64,000 nt of DNA, taken from NCBI RefSeq assembly GCF_042477335.2, contig NC_091727.1:120249501-120313500 (forward strand), given 5' to 3'. Shown here piece by piece: positions 51,201 through 57,975 of this stretch (positions are counted from its first letter, which is position 1; every line of letters starts with the position of its first letter). The notes under the pieces are model-generated. The model was not told the DNA's origin and made no database searches. It saw nothing but the letters and a program-made list of their open reading frames with translations. This DNA is from Ovis canadensis (lineage: Eukaryota > Chordata > Mammalia > Artiodactyla > Bovidae). Made by a program: the position numbers and the translations under genes.

Positions 51201-51502
51201 GAGAGGGACAGAACACAGAAGGTGGTGAGCATACCCAAGGCAGAAGATGAGGCGACCATAAGTCTTCTCGCTACCAGAGTAAGAGCTGTCCTGTTTCCTC
51301 TCCTCTATGGGGACATCTCAGCCACACTTGAAGGCAGTTGAACAGAAATGTGGCAAACGGAATAGCCAAAGAGAGCGAAAGCTGAGATTTGCCTCTCCTT
51401 AAGTTTTCCCTTCCCAAGCCCTCCACAGGTCCGCAGCTCACAGACTCCTCCTACCTCCTTCCTTCTGCACTTGAAGAAGCTCAGACACTTGAACTTATCC
51501 AT
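23006..51502 (-). CDS. SLC6A14: SLC6A14, Na+/Cl--dependent amino-acid transporter ATB0,+
   Basis: Plasma-membrane symporter of the SLC6/NSS family that carries neutral and cationic amino acids with Na+ and Cl-. Fourteen coding exons splice to 1,923 nt (640 aa plus stop). In transcript order: 51502-51455, 50517-50352, 47381-47250, 45831-45667, 44651-44513, 43102-42970, 40036-39896, 34627-34399, 30755-30630, 28308-28190, 27634-27535, 27274-27165, 24949-24782, 23152-23006. All introns are GT-AG and phases agree throughout. Twelve transmembrane helices are recognisable. TM1 carries GNVWRFPY (residues 57-64), TM6 the unwound SLSVAWGG, and TM8 the GLDSQF Na+-site motif. The long loop after TM3 has N-glycosylation sequons NCS, NVS, NET, NKS, NLT and NGS. 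Identity to human SLC6A14 is evident over the full length as recalled; human is 642 aa and this loop is about five residues shorter here. The start has a strong context (A at -3, G at +4). No frameshift or premature stop. Confidence 0.97.
23162..23181. repeat. 20-nt homopolymer in exon 14 polypyrimidine tract
   Basis: An A20 run on +, hence T20 on the transcribed strand, ending 10 nt from the exon 14 boundary. Length variation here could alter acceptor strength. Confidence 0.9.
23737..23943 (-). mobile_element. Bov-tA SINE (intron 13)
   Basis: Antisense BovA module followed by a B-box complement region (acccagggataaaacc) and head. In sense with SLC6A14. No clear TSD. Confidence 0.9.
24132..24662 (+). 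mobile_element. L1 LINE 3' end (intron 13)
   Basis: Bovine-type L1: 'agccattaaaaagaat', 'gccgattatacagagtg', the G-rich 'ggaggtgggaggggggttc' block, then AATAAA-like sequence and an A-rich tail. Perfect 14-bp TSD AAAAGTTACCTGAG at 24,118-24,131 and 24,663-24,676. Antisense to SLC6A14. Confidence 0.95.
24782..24949 (-). CDS. SLC6A14: SLC6A14 exon 13 (TM12)
   Basis: 56 codons, phase 0 to 0, starting [10 protein letters not shown] and ending AKGNIFQ. It contains TM12 ([18 protein letters not shown]). Acceptor TTCACAG, donor CAA/GTAAGA. Confidence 0.96.
25318..25446 (+). mobile_element. BovA/Bov-tA SINE fragment (intron 12)
   Basis: One BovA module, 'caacccactccagtattc' to 'gactgaagtgacttag'. 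The head is missing. Confidence 0.85.
26359..26627 (-). mobile_element. BovA2 SINE (intron 12)
   Basis: Antisense two-module BovA2 with a (GCT)n end. Perfect 12-bp TSD CCTTCAGCTCCT at 26,347-26,358 and 26,628-26,639, so a young insertion. Confidence 0.97.
27165..27274 (-). CDS. SLC6A14: SLC6A14 exon 12 (TM11)
   Basis: Completes a glycine codon, then encodes [17 protein letters not shown] and TM11 up to TPILLM. Donor ATG/GTAAGT, acceptor TTTTAG. Confidence 0.96.
27535..27634 (-). CDS. SLC6A14: SLC6A14 exon 11 (TM10)
   Basis: 100 nt, phase 0 to 1. Encodes [12 protein letters not shown] and TM10 through IIGVIWIY. The acceptor GGTAG follows a T-run. Confidence 0.96.
28190..28308 (-). CDS. SLC6A14: SLC6A14 exon 10 (TM9)
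   Basis: Encodes [17 protein letters not shown] and TM9 ([19 protein letters not shown]). Donor CAG/GTATAC. The acceptor is CTGAAG, an unusual A-AG with a short pyrimidine tract. Confidence 0.96.
28884..29053 (+). mobile_element. BovB 3' end (intron 9)
   Basis: Terminal ~170 bp of BovB, ending ..GAATTGAACTGA. 9-bp TSD ACCCTAGGG at 28,875-28,883 and 29,054-29,062. Confidence 0.95.
29090..29296 (-). mobile_element. BovB 3' end, opposite orientation (intron 9)
   Basis: Reverse-complement BovB 3' end starting with the repeated 'cagttcagtt' terminus. 10-bp TSD AGAGAACCAT at 29,080-29,089 and 29,297-29,306. Its 3' end faces that of the copy at 28,884-29,053 at 36 bp distance. Confidence 0.95.
29307..29775 (+). 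mobile_element. L1 LINE 3' end (intron 9)
   Basis: Same L1 region as 24,132-24,662, beginning at 'gtattactcagcgg' and ending in a long A tail at about 29,755-29,770. Another short L1 terminus ('caatattgtaattagc') lies at about 29,800-29,845. Confidence 0.92.
29893..30105 (+). mobile_element. Bov-tA SINE (intron 9)
   Basis: Head 'cttggtgactcagatgg', B box 'gggttcaatccc', then the BovA module ending 'gactgagcaactaac'. Confidence 0.92.
30216..30282. repeat. (AT)n microsatellite (intron 9)
   Basis: An AT run interrupted once, with the longest pure tract at about 30,247-30,280. Confidence 0.9.
30630..30755 (-). CDS. SLC6A14: SLC6A14 exon 9 (TM8)
   Basis: 126 nt, phase 1 to 1: [19 protein letters not shown] then TM8 ending [10 protein letters not shown]. 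The Asp-Ser of LGLDSQF forms part of the conserved second Na+ site in NSS transporters. Donor TTG/GTAAGT. Confidence 0.97.
31185..31300 (-). mobile_element. L1 LINE fragment, antisense on + (intron 8)
   Basis: 'gaagtataattgatttacaa' and 'tatacaacatagtgattc' are the reverse complement of an L1 3' region. Confidence 0.55.
31480..31615 (+). mobile_element. MIR SINE relic (intron 8)
   Basis: MIR-like order: 'tctagactctatcactt', 'gatcttctgcaagac', 'cctctgtaaatgagaag'. Diverged. Confidence 0.45.
31751..31950 (-). mobile_element. Bov-tA SINE (intron 8)
   Basis: Antisense, with the B-box complement 'agggatcgaacctggg' and head complement ending 'ccgtctgagccacca'. Confidence 0.93.
32448..34345 (+). 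mobile_element. BovB LINE, 5' truncated (intron 8)
   Basis: About 1.9 kb, starting in the linker upstream of the RT and ending at the BovB terminus (..GAACTGAACTGAT). RT frames span 32,728-33,393 and 33,161-33,967, overlapping because of a frameshift near 33,330. The catalytic YADD is intact at 33,566-33,577. Antisense to SLC6A14, it ends only about 54 bp beyond the exon 8 donor. Confidence 0.95.
32728..33967 (+). pseudogene. BovB reverse-transcriptase remnant
   Basis: Contains the RT palm blocks (IALISH..., FIDYAKA..., [20 protein letters not shown]) and the C-terminal [10 protein letters not shown] block. One frameshift splits it and there is no endonuclease, so it is dead. Not a host gene. 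Confidence 0.9.
34399..34627 (-). CDS. SLC6A14: SLC6A14 exon 8 (TM6-TM7)
   Basis: 229 nt, phase 0 to 1. [19 protein letters not shown] begins TM6, whose unwound middle lines the substrate and Na+/Cl- sites in the family; TM7 follows ([18 protein letters not shown]). Donor CAG/GTATGT. Confidence 0.97.
34740..36060 (-). mobile_element. Old L1 relic, antisense on + (intron 7)
   Basis: Segments such as 'gcactcccaccagatgg', 'cccacatccttgccaac' and 'tgtggccttttccc' are reverse-complement L1 ORF2/3' UTR text. Heavily diverged, perhaps several pieces. Confidence 0.55.
36460..36690 (+). mobile_element. MIR SINE relic (intron 7)
   Basis: 'catcatctgtaaaatggag' followed by 'gtgagaattaaatgagataa' is the standard MIR core to 3' order. 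Confidence 0.75.
36993..37205 (+). mobile_element. Bov-tA SINE (intron 7)
   Basis: Head 'tggtgactcagcagtg', B box 'gggtttgatccctggg', BovA module and a CAA-rich tail. Confidence 0.92.
37267..37302. mobile_element. Internally deleted mariner fold-back
   Basis: AGGTTGGCCAG... and ...TTTTTGGCCAACC are the two inverted termini of a mariner-type MITE, with almost the whole interior missing. Flanked by TA-containing sequence. Confidence 0.6.
37538..37673 (-). mobile_element. BovA SINE, single module (intron 7)
   Basis: An antisense half-length BovA with a (GCT)n end. Perfect 12-bp TSD AGTTTAGGGATT at 37,526-37,537 and 37,674-37,685. Confidence 0.95.
37690..39345. other. SLC6A14 intron 7 stretch, nothing recognised
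   Basis: AT-rich intronic sequence without a gene, RNA or repeat I can name. Confidence 0.5.
39350..39568 (-). mobile_element. Bov-tA SINE (intron 7)
   Basis: Antisense, ending in the head complement 'gccatctgggaagccctgg', about 330 bp from exon 7. Confidence 0.92.
39896..40036 (-). CDS. SLC6A14: SLC6A14 exon 7 (TM5)
   Basis: 47 codons in phase 0: [20 protein letters not shown] (TM5), then [20 protein letters not shown] of the following loop. Donor GAG/GTAAGA. Confidence 0.97.
40385..41655 (+). mobile_element. BovB LINE, old 5'-truncated copy (intron 6)
   Basis: RT region to 3' end, with several frameshifts and stops (frames 40,325-40,666, 40,488-40,868, 40,945-41,268). It is more diverged than the copies at 32 kb and 60 kb. 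Antisense to SLC6A14. Confidence 0.93.
41660..42969. other. SLC6A14 intron 6 stretch, nothing recognised
   Basis: No gene. A segment near 42,240-42,340 ('taccgggaacacaaagata') looks like an old interspersed repeat I cannot name. Confidence 0.45.
42970..43102 (-). CDS. SLC6A14: SLC6A14 exon 6 (TM4)
   Basis: 133 nt, phase 2 to 0: [19 protein letters not shown]4 ([19 protein letters not shown]), then FKGIKSSGK. Acceptor TTTTCAG, donor AAG/GTAATT. Confidence 0.97.
43568..43790 (-). mobile_element. Bov-tA SINE with duplicated B-box region (intron 5)
   Basis: Perfect 10-bp TSD ATTCATCATA at 43,558-43,567 and 43,791-43,800. The B-box complement ACCCAGGGATC occurs twice (43,702-43,712 and 43,721-43,731), a 19-bp internal duplication. 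Confidence 0.96.
43810..44510. other. SLC6A14 intron 5 stretch, nothing recognised
   Basis: AT-rich intron without recognisable repeats. Confidence 0.45.
44513..44651 (-). CDS. SLC6A14: SLC6A14 exon 5 (extracellular loop 2)
   Basis: 139 nt, phase 1 to 2. Encodes [20 protein letters not shown] through GQLPSEQYW. The sequons NVS, NET, NKS, NLT and NGS cluster here. The segment after NVS is about five residues shorter than the human protein as recalled. Donor GAA/GTGAGT. Confidence 0.96.
45439..45645 (-). mobile_element. BovB 3' end next to exon 4 (intron 4)
   Basis: Reverse-complement BovB terminus (repeated 'cagttcagtt') up to 'cagcatcaaagtcttttcc'. It is in sense with SLC6A14 and begins only about 20 bp downstream of the exon 4 donor. 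Confidence 0.94.
45667..45831 (-). CDS. SLC6A14: SLC6A14 exon 4 (TM3)
   Basis: 55 codons, phase 1 to 1: [20 protein letters not shown] (TM3), [12 protein letters not shown], then the loop start with two cysteines ([11 protein letters not shown]) likely to form the family's loop disulfide. The donor TCG/GTAAAA is the weakest-looking of the gene. Confidence 0.97.
45850..46950. other. SLC6A14 intron 3 stretch, nothing recognised
   Basis: AT-rich intron with short A runs at about 46,160 and 46,615. Confidence 0.45.
46956..47157 (-). mobile_element. Bov-tA SINE (intron 3)
   Basis: Antisense, B-box complement 'acccagggatcaaaccc', ending 'accacctgggccatcatg' about 90 bp from the exon 3 donor. Confidence 0.92.
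47250..47381 (-). CDS. SLC6A14: SLC6A14 exon 3 (TM2)
   Basis: 132 nt, phase 1 to 1: [20 protein letters not shown] (TM2), [17 protein letters not shown]. Acceptor CTTTTCTAG lies right after a long T run. Donor AAG/GTTGGT. Confidence 0.97.
47392..47416. repeat. ~25-nt homopolymer in exon 3 polypyrimidine tract
   Basis: An uninterrupted A run on + (T on the transcript), starting about 10 nt upstream of the exon 3 boundary. Confidence 0.9.
47490..47880 (+). mobile_element. Two MIR SINE relics in tandem (intron 2)
   Basis: 47,490-47,640 and 47,668-47,880 both follow MIR order. The second is clear: 'gacctaggtttatatcctgg', 'gtgacctggggcag', 'taacctctcaatcttgg'. Confidence 0.7.
47900..50340. other. 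SLC6A14 intron 2 stretch, nothing recognised
   Basis: A (GTT)n tract at about 48,147-48,163 is the only simple repeat. No gene or mobile element recognised. Confidence 0.45.
50352..50517 (-). CDS. SLC6A14: SLC6A14 exon 2 (N-terminus and TM1)
   Basis: 166 nt, phase 0 to 1: a hydrophilic acidic N-terminal stretch (..[15 protein letters not shown]), then TM1 with [17 protein letters not shown], the SLC6 hallmark. Acceptor TTTCTAG, donor GAG/GTACTA. Confidence 0.97.
50580..51440. other. SLC6A14 intron 1, nothing recognised
   Basis: A purine-rich (GACA/GAGA) patch at about 50,594-50,645 and short A runs. No repeat family identified. Confidence 0.45.
51455..51502 (-). CDS. SLC6A14: SLC6A14 exon 1 (start codon)
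   Basis: Encodes [16 protein letters not shown], very close to the human N terminus. The donor GAG/GTAGGA at 51,454 gives phase 0. Longer read-through past the donor is not coding. Confidence 0.95.
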
Positions 51503-51622
51503 GGTTCACTGGCTCCCTGGGCTGCTCTGCCTGGCTCTCAGTCTGGCCGAGCTTGACTGGTGACGGATACACACTCCCCGGTCACTAGCTGCCAGAGTGA
51601 GCCACCTTGCCCAGGGGTGGGA

Positions 51623-51632
51623 CCATTTATGG
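51623..51632 (-). promoter_or_regulatory. TATA-like / CArG element upstream of SLC6A14
   Basis: On the - strand CCATAAATGG, a perfect CC(A/T)6GG CArG box that also contains a TATA-like CATAAAT. It is 121 bp upstream of the start codon, next to a G-rich block (51,640-51,660). If used as TATA, initiation would fall near 51,595. Confidence 0.45.
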
Positions 51633-51639
51633 AGGGAAG

Positions 51640-52990
51640 CTCCCTCCTCCCCCGCCTGGTTGCCCTGTCATGTCAATTACCGGAAGGGACTAAAGTGAGG
51701 CTCTGGTTTTTCCCCAGGTAAGCTGGCATGTAGCAATCCCCTGCCCTGGCCCCGGGAAAGGGCTGGGCTGTGAGAGAGCGGAGCAGTCGGAGCCGAGATG
51801 ACTGATAGCCTTTGACTCAGAGCCTGGCAGCTGTCTTTGCAGTCTCTCCTCCTTTCCCGGGTTCCCTGCTTCCTTGTAACCTCTCAGTCTGGTCTCTGTC
51901 CTGGGGCCAAGTGCTGATCTCTACCAGTGCCTGAGGCAGAGGACATGGTCTGTGGGGTTCATTCCATTCCCCAAGATTCTCCTGAACAGACTGTACTGTC
52001 CTGGGCTCTGGGATTTCCCAAAGTTTTGCCCTTCACTAGAAAGCACTTGATCCCCTGGGGCTAACACTGCTCCCAGAGAGGAAAGCTCGTGAATTGGGCA
52101 CCTTAAAAAGCAGCCAGTTGAGATAAGATTACTCACCTGGCTCTGCCTGAAAAGAGCAACTTTGAGCCTGTGTCTCAAGCGCCTTTCTCAGCCTTCAGGA
52201 CAGTGTTGCCCTTTACAGGGAATGCTTTGTGTAAATTTCAAAGAGGCCAAACAAAAACAAATTATTGAGCAGGTTTATGGGAAATTCTAACCCTAACAAA
52301 GGACTCCACTCTGCAAGAAAGGCGAGGACTGGAAAGTAAACTATGAGGAAGCATTCTGGTGAGGCCAGGGAGGAAAGTACTATTATAATGCTGTTTACCA
52401 AGGTAACATCTTTTCTTTAGAAAACTCAAAGGATTTAAACTTGATCATACCAGGCAAAAGATGGTGTCAGTTATATGAGGCACAGTACAAATAGCTGCAC
52501 ACAGATGAACCCGCCACCAGCCAAGTCCTGGGTATCCTACATCCAGTATCCAGCTCCTCTGCTCTCCACTGACTGACAAGAATCTTCCATTTGCAATAGA
52601 AATATGCCCTGGGGAACCTGAGCAGGTAAGGCAGAAGAAAGTCCATGAGGGAAGTGGGAAGGTAGTCAAGAGAAAATATCAGTAAATTTCATCTAATTTT
52701 GTCTTGAACATAGCACAGGTTGCTGTGTATGTCTGTGCGTGTTTGCGTCTGTGTGTGCGTGCACATGCACGTGTATGTGAATCTATTAGTGTTAAATGCT
52801 ACTGGTGTGACATAAAGGCTAAAATGAAGGAATTATATTAACCTGTTGCAGACATAAAAGAGAGGAGGGGAAGGAAGACTTATAAACCTTTTTATGAAAG
52901 AATGAGCTGAAAAGCAAACCTAATAGCGTTTACAAAACTATCAAAGTCGCATATCAAAGTTCTATTTACATGGAACACTGAAAATAGATT
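51640..52990. other. SLC6A14 5' flank
   Basis: GC-richer than the rest up to about 52,200. An imperfect TG repeat lies at about 52,722-52,782. No gene or named repeat seen. Confidence 0.5.
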
Positions 52991-52999
52991 GTAACCAAA

Positions 53000-53563
53000 A
53001 TCACTGCAGATGGTGACTGCAGCCATGAAATTAAGAGAAGAAAAGCTATGACCAACCTAGACAGCATATTGAAAAGCAGAGACATCACTTTGCTAACAAA
53101 GGTCAATCCAATCAGAGCTATGGTTTTCCCCAGTAGTCATATGTGGATGTGAGAGTTGGACTATAAAGAAAGCTGAGCACTGAAGAATTGATGCTTTTGA
53201 ACCGTGGTATTGGAGTAGACTCATGAGAGTCCCTTGGAGTGCAAGGAGATCCAACCAGTCCATCCTAAATGAAATAAGTCCTGAATATTCATTGGAAGGA
53301 TTGATGCTGAAGCTGAAACTCCAATACTTTGGCCACCTGATGCGAAGAACTGACTCATTGGAAAAGACCCTGATGCTGAGAAAGAGTAAAGGCAGGAGGA
53401 GAAGGGGACGACAGAGGATGAGATGGTTGGATGACACCACTGACTTGATGGACATGAGTTTGAGCAAGCCCTGGGAGTTGGTGATGGACAGGGAAGCCTG
53501 GCGTGCTGCAGTCCATGGGATCAAAAAGAGTCAGACACGACTGAGTGACTGAACTGAACTGAT
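53000..53563 (+). mobile_element. BovB LINE 3' fragment
   Basis: About 560 bp from 'gcagatggtgactgcag' to ..CTGAACTGAACTGAT. The C-terminal ORF remnant (53,223-53,552) is BovB read-through. Confidence 0.94.
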
Positions 53564-53589
53564 GGGAAAAGTGATGACCTAGAGGGATG

Positions 53590-53810
53590 GGGACTTCCCT
53601 GATGGCTCAGACGGTGAAGTGTCTGTCTACAATGAGGGAGACCCGGGTTCGATCCCTAGGTTGGGAAGATCCTCTGGAGAAGGAAATAGCAACCCACTCC
53701 AGTATTCTTGCCTGGAGAATCCCATGGACAGAGGAGACTGGTGGGCTACAGTTCATGGGGTTCGCAGAGTCAGACTTAGGTCATGACTTAGTGATCAAAC
53801 AGCAGCAACA
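53590..53810 (+). mobile_element. Bov-tA SINE
   Basis: Good tRNA-like head ('gacttccctgatggctcaga') and a perfect B box GGGTTCGATCCC, then the BovA module. Confidence 0.94.
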
Positions 53811-53811
53811 G

Positions 53812-53955
53812 AGGGGTGGGATGGGAGGGTGGGAAGGAGGCTCAAGAGGGAGGGGATGTATGTATACATATAGCTGATTCACTTTGTTGTACAGCAGAAA
53901 CTAACACACTATTGTAAAGCAACTATACTCCAATAATAAAAGTAAAAAAAAAAAA
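53812..53955 (+). mobile_element. L1 LINE 3' terminus
   Basis: G-rich block followed by 'acactattgtaaagcaac', 'tatactccaataataaaag' and an A tail. Confidence 0.8.
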
Positions 53956-54081
53956 ACAAACCATTTTTTTAAGAGACTAGGAATCTATCTATTCCAGGGA
54001 TAAGTGGTAAGCAGAGGAAACAATCAGCAATTTTCCCTGCCTGTTATACAGTAGAGAAGCTTCTAACAACTTGGAAAGTTT

Positions 54082-54292
54082 GAAAGTGAAAATGTTAGTT
54101 ACTCAGTCCTGTTTGACTCTGTGACCCCATGGACTGTAACCCACCAGGTTCCTCTGTCCATGGAATTCTCCATGGACAAGAATACAGGAGTGGGTTGCCA
54201 TATCCTTCTCCAGGGGATCTTCCCAACCCAGGGATCGAACCTGAGTCTCCTAGTTTGAAGGCAGATTCTTTACCATCTGAACCACCAGAATT
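54082..54292 (-). mobile_element. Bov-tA SINE
   Basis: Antisense, B-box complement 'acccagggatcgaacctg' and head complement to 'tctgaaccaccag'. Confidence 0.92.
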
Positions 54293-54399
54293 TAGAGGCG
54301 TAAAATTTAAGATAGAAGGTACTTTAAAGAATGTAGTGTTTGCTTATTTGCTTGCTTTAGGTATATCATTCCCATCGCCGTGCATGGCTTTCCATGATA

Positions 54400-54850
54400 T
54401 GACTTCTTTCTAACTTTTCAGTGTCATCTCTTGCCAGTCTCTGCCTCAAACTCGTGAGCTTGTGTGTCCTTTCCAGTATATGCACATACCATGTTGTTAC
54501 TCACCTCTGTGCCTTTGCTCATGCTGTTTCTTCTTCTGGAAATTCCTGCCTTCCTCATTTGGCTAACTACTACCCATCTTTTAAGACTCTGCTTAGGTAT
54601 TACCTCTTCCAGATCTTTCCACAATAGTTGTGCCTCTATTACTAAAAGCTAGGTTTAGATGCCTCTCCTCTGGATTCCTATGCTATTCAATGCTCATTTT
54701 ACATTGTGTGAAATTACTTGCCTAAAGTCCTTTAGACTGCAAACTCTCTGTGGGTAGGGAAACTGTCTTAATCATTCCTGTATTTCTGATACCTGGCACA
54801 AATCCTGACAGACACAGAACAGGCACTCAGGAAATGTTTATTAGGAAATT
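54400..54850 (+). mobile_element. L2 LINE relic
   Basis: 'gcctttgctcatgctgtttc', 'ggaaattcctgccttcc' and 'ctctgcttaggtattacc', then 'ctcaggaaatgttta', in L2 3' order. Confidence 0.65.
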
Positions 54851-55053
54851 TTACTCAGTAAGGGACATTTAGAACTTTGTGGTCAGAGAAGGGAAAGGAA
54901 AACTGGTCTAGAATCCATCTCCAAAAGATCATAAAATATCAGGAGCTCATTTTCTCTTTCTGGGAGTCTGACTTATTAACTGATGAACAAATTGTGTTTG
55001 TGAATTTTTTAATTTATTTGGGACTTGAAAGAAGGATAGAAATTGAGTGGGCA

Positions 55054-55522
55054 TGTTGAGCAAGTTCGTGTGCCCAATGTAGAGTGAAGCCAAACTGAAA
55101 TGTCAAAGTTTGGACCAGAGAAAGGTTCATTGCAGGGCCAAGCAAGGAGACAGGTGGCTCATGCCCTAAAAAAACCCTGAGCTCCCTGAAGGGTTTCAGC
55201 AAAGCATTTTTAAAGGACAGGGTACAAACGTGATCAGTCTGTGCCCAATTCTCTGATTGGCTGATGGTTAGGGAACAGGCAGTGTCACAGGGGTTAACAT
55301 TATCAGCCCTTAGGCTCCAGGAGGCCTGGGGCTATGCGCTCATGGTCAACAAGTAGTTGACATCTTCAATTTGTTGGGGAGGGGGAGTTTTTTAACATCT
55401 GTAAAACAACTCAGGAAATGTGCATCAAATACTGTTATCTAGGTACTTCAGAGAGGAGCTAAAGCAGAGGATATGGGGAAGAACTCTGTCCAGGAAGCCC
55501 CCTTGGGTCCTGCTTGGTTACA
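55054..55522 (-). mobile_element. ERV 3' LTR, - strand
   Basis: On the - strand the unit starts TGTAACCAAGCAGG (at 55,522) and ends CTTGCTCAACA (at 55,054), so TG...CA. It contains CCAAT (CAGCCAATCAG), a TTTAAAAA TATA-like box and a downstream leader typical of LTRs. A polypurine tract immediately precedes it, which marks it as a 3' LTR rather than a solo one. No matching TSD is visible because the far end is not identified. Confidence 0.7.
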
Positions 55523-55540
55523 AGTCCCCCCTTTTCTTTA
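55523..55540 (-). other. Retroviral polypurine tract
   Basis: On the - strand AAAGAAAAGGGGGGACT directly abuts the LTR 5' end. This is where plus-strand DNA synthesis is primed in retroviruses. Confidence 0.65.
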
Positions 55541-57970
55541 TACTCCTCAATCTTGAGGAAACAAGGTCTGAACAAGAAAAAGAATAAAGGTTCAGATAAG
55601 GAGATCAATCATAAACTTGACAGAGGTACCCATAGGGTCCTGATCAGATACAATTCCAGCAGATACCACTTTGAAAATGGCTGGTGGCATCAGAGTCTGA
55701 CAGTTACTCCATTTTTACTTCCAAACGCATTTCTCTCCTCAATAGCCAAAGGAAATGTCACCATTAGTGGTTTTAATGCTTTCCTAGATTTCATTTCCTT
55801 GAGAAAATGCAAGAATTTGAGCTCATAAAATCTTCTGAACGTATCTTACTATCTGAAAGCCTGTTCTGCCAGTTGTTCCCAGAGTATAGGGAACCTGATC
55901 CCTGATCTCCACCTTGAACTCCTTTCAGGGGGTGTTGAAAGTTAGCAGGAGCAGTGGCTCGTGATTTAACCCTTGTAGAGGTAGATGGCAAGTGCCAATG
56001 TTTAGTTGGCAGAGCCCTTTCATCATCAATTTGACCATGGCTTTGAGGGCATTTCATCCCATGTGCTCATTCCCAGGTCTGGCGAATATTGCATTGATAG
56101 GCTACTCAGTGTGCTATCACTGGACTAGGACTTATTAACAGTGCCAGAAGTCTCTGGACCCCTTGTCTTACTAGTTTCTTATGGTCCAGGAAAGTAAGTA
56201 TTCTCTCTTGTTGCTTATTCCCATATCTAGAGTTACACTATTACAATCATTTATCTCATATGGGACTATATGTCATCATTTTATCAGAGGTTCAGTCACA
56301 CATTTGTTAATGCAAGAAACAATTTTGTAAAACAGCCATTCACTGGTGGGTTAGGTCAGAATGTTCCTTGTGAACTGAACAGAGATATTTTTGTTTAACA
56401 TTTAAACATGGGGGAGAGTTCTCTGAGATGGCCCATCATGTATACTTTAAACAATAGGCAATGTCCCTTTAGTGATCAACTGGTAGCAAAAGCAATAGAA
56501 TACAAAGGATAAAGTAAAAGAAACAGATTCAATATGGAGTTAGATTTGTTATTGCCTATTACAATTCCCCACTGTCGATGTCTACTCTACAGTCTTGTGG
56601 GAAAGGGATAGCTCTGGTTACTTTCTGCTAAACAGGGTGATAAAAGGAGATTGTAGAAAGTAATTGATCAGCCTTGGGCAGTGAATATTCCTTAGAATCT
56701 TTAGTAAATAGCACAATTCTCTTTCCTTCTTTATCTACAATTATTTGAACTGGATGAAACCTCCTAGACTTAACTACTACCTAATTTGTATTTTGACTTA
56801 TATGTTTTTGCTTCCAGTTCCCATGATGTGTTTGTGAGTGCGTGCTCAGTCATGTCCAACTCTTTGCGACCCTATGGACTATAGCCCACCAGGTTGCTCT
56901 GTCTATGGGATTTCCCAGGCATGAATACTGGAGTGAGTTGCCACTGCCTCCTCCAGGGAATTTTCTCGCCTTAGATATCGAACGTGCATCTCTTGAGTCT
57001 CCTGCATTGGGACGCGGATTCTTTACCACTGTGTCACCTGGGAATCCAGTTCCCATACCTATTTATTAATTTTAACTTTCTGTGTCATAACTATACTTAG
57101 GGGGGAGGATTTCCTTACATCTGGAAAAACACAGATTAAAAGCCAGTAATATTTCAGGCAAAACTAAAAAATTATAACCATATTCATCAGTTTACTCAGC
57201 TGTATATAATTAATCTCTTTTTACTAATAGTTTTATGAAATCAGTTTCCATTAGATTTTTAAAGTATCTTATCTAGCTTAGCACTATGATTTAAGTTATC
57301 AGAAACTCCTTTTTGTTAAAACACCCTTTTTATGACTCTTCTTGAAGATGTGGCAGTTTTGCAAAGCATCAGCTTACCTGCTTATAAATGATAAAAGTCT
57401 TAAAAAGTTTTGAAGGTTTTTTTTTAATGTTATTACCACATCCCTTTTTCCTTTAGTTCCAAGTAACACAGATGATTAGATAAGCTCCAGAGAACCCAGG
57501 TAGGTCATTTATATCTCACAGGTACAGGAAGAGAAATATAAATTCCTCCTCTAACTACTTATACAAAACCCAGCCATTTGGGGCTATTTTCAGGGAACTT
57601 TCTTTTTTTCCCATTACCAAATATCCACTTTAGTTTAAACGAACAAATAACAGCGATAGACAATAAGACATATCACCTGCTCACATTCTCATGCCTTATT
57701 TTCAGCAAAATCAGGATGAAAAAGGCAGATTTGGACTCAGTACTGAGATGCTCGTTCACATATAAACACACACACCCAATAGCACTAACAGAAATACCAA
57801 AAGACCCACTTTGATATAATAACCAAGCCATAAGGGGCCTTTGTTCTCCAGATCTTAGAGAGTACTGAGACATTTTCTTTCATTTAGGGAGCATAATTAA
57901 AGATCTCCTCATTTTACAAAAATACCCCAGGGAACTATAAGATGGATCAGAGCTCTGATCATCCATACTT
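55541..57970 (-). other. Possible internal region of the - strand ERV
   Basis: By position this should be provirus interior. I see no recognisable retroviral domain on the - strand, and the right end and a second LTR were not found. A Bov-tA SINE interrupts it at 56,826-57,044. Confidence 0.3.
56826..57044 (-). mobile_element. Bov-tA SINE
   Basis: Antisense, with a perfect 12-bp TSD TCCAGTTCCCAT at 56,814-56,825 and 57,045-57,056. Confidence 0.96.
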
Positions 57971-57975
57971 AATTA

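Noticed and set aside
51305-51454. Read-through of SLC6A14 exon 1 into a 65-aa frame
   Set aside because: A GT donor at 51,454 and the in-phase exon 2 restore the family sequence; the read-through part has no similarity.
52722-52782. TG-rich tract as Z-DNA or a regulatory element
   Set aside because: Too interrupted, and nothing in the context supports a function.
53590-53680. tRNA-like sequence with a perfect B box
   Set aside because: It is the head of a Bov-tA SINE; the acceptor stem and anticodon arm of a functional tRNA cannot be formed.
54421-54627. Overlapping frames on both strands
   Set aside because: They lie in an L2 relic, with no conserved product.
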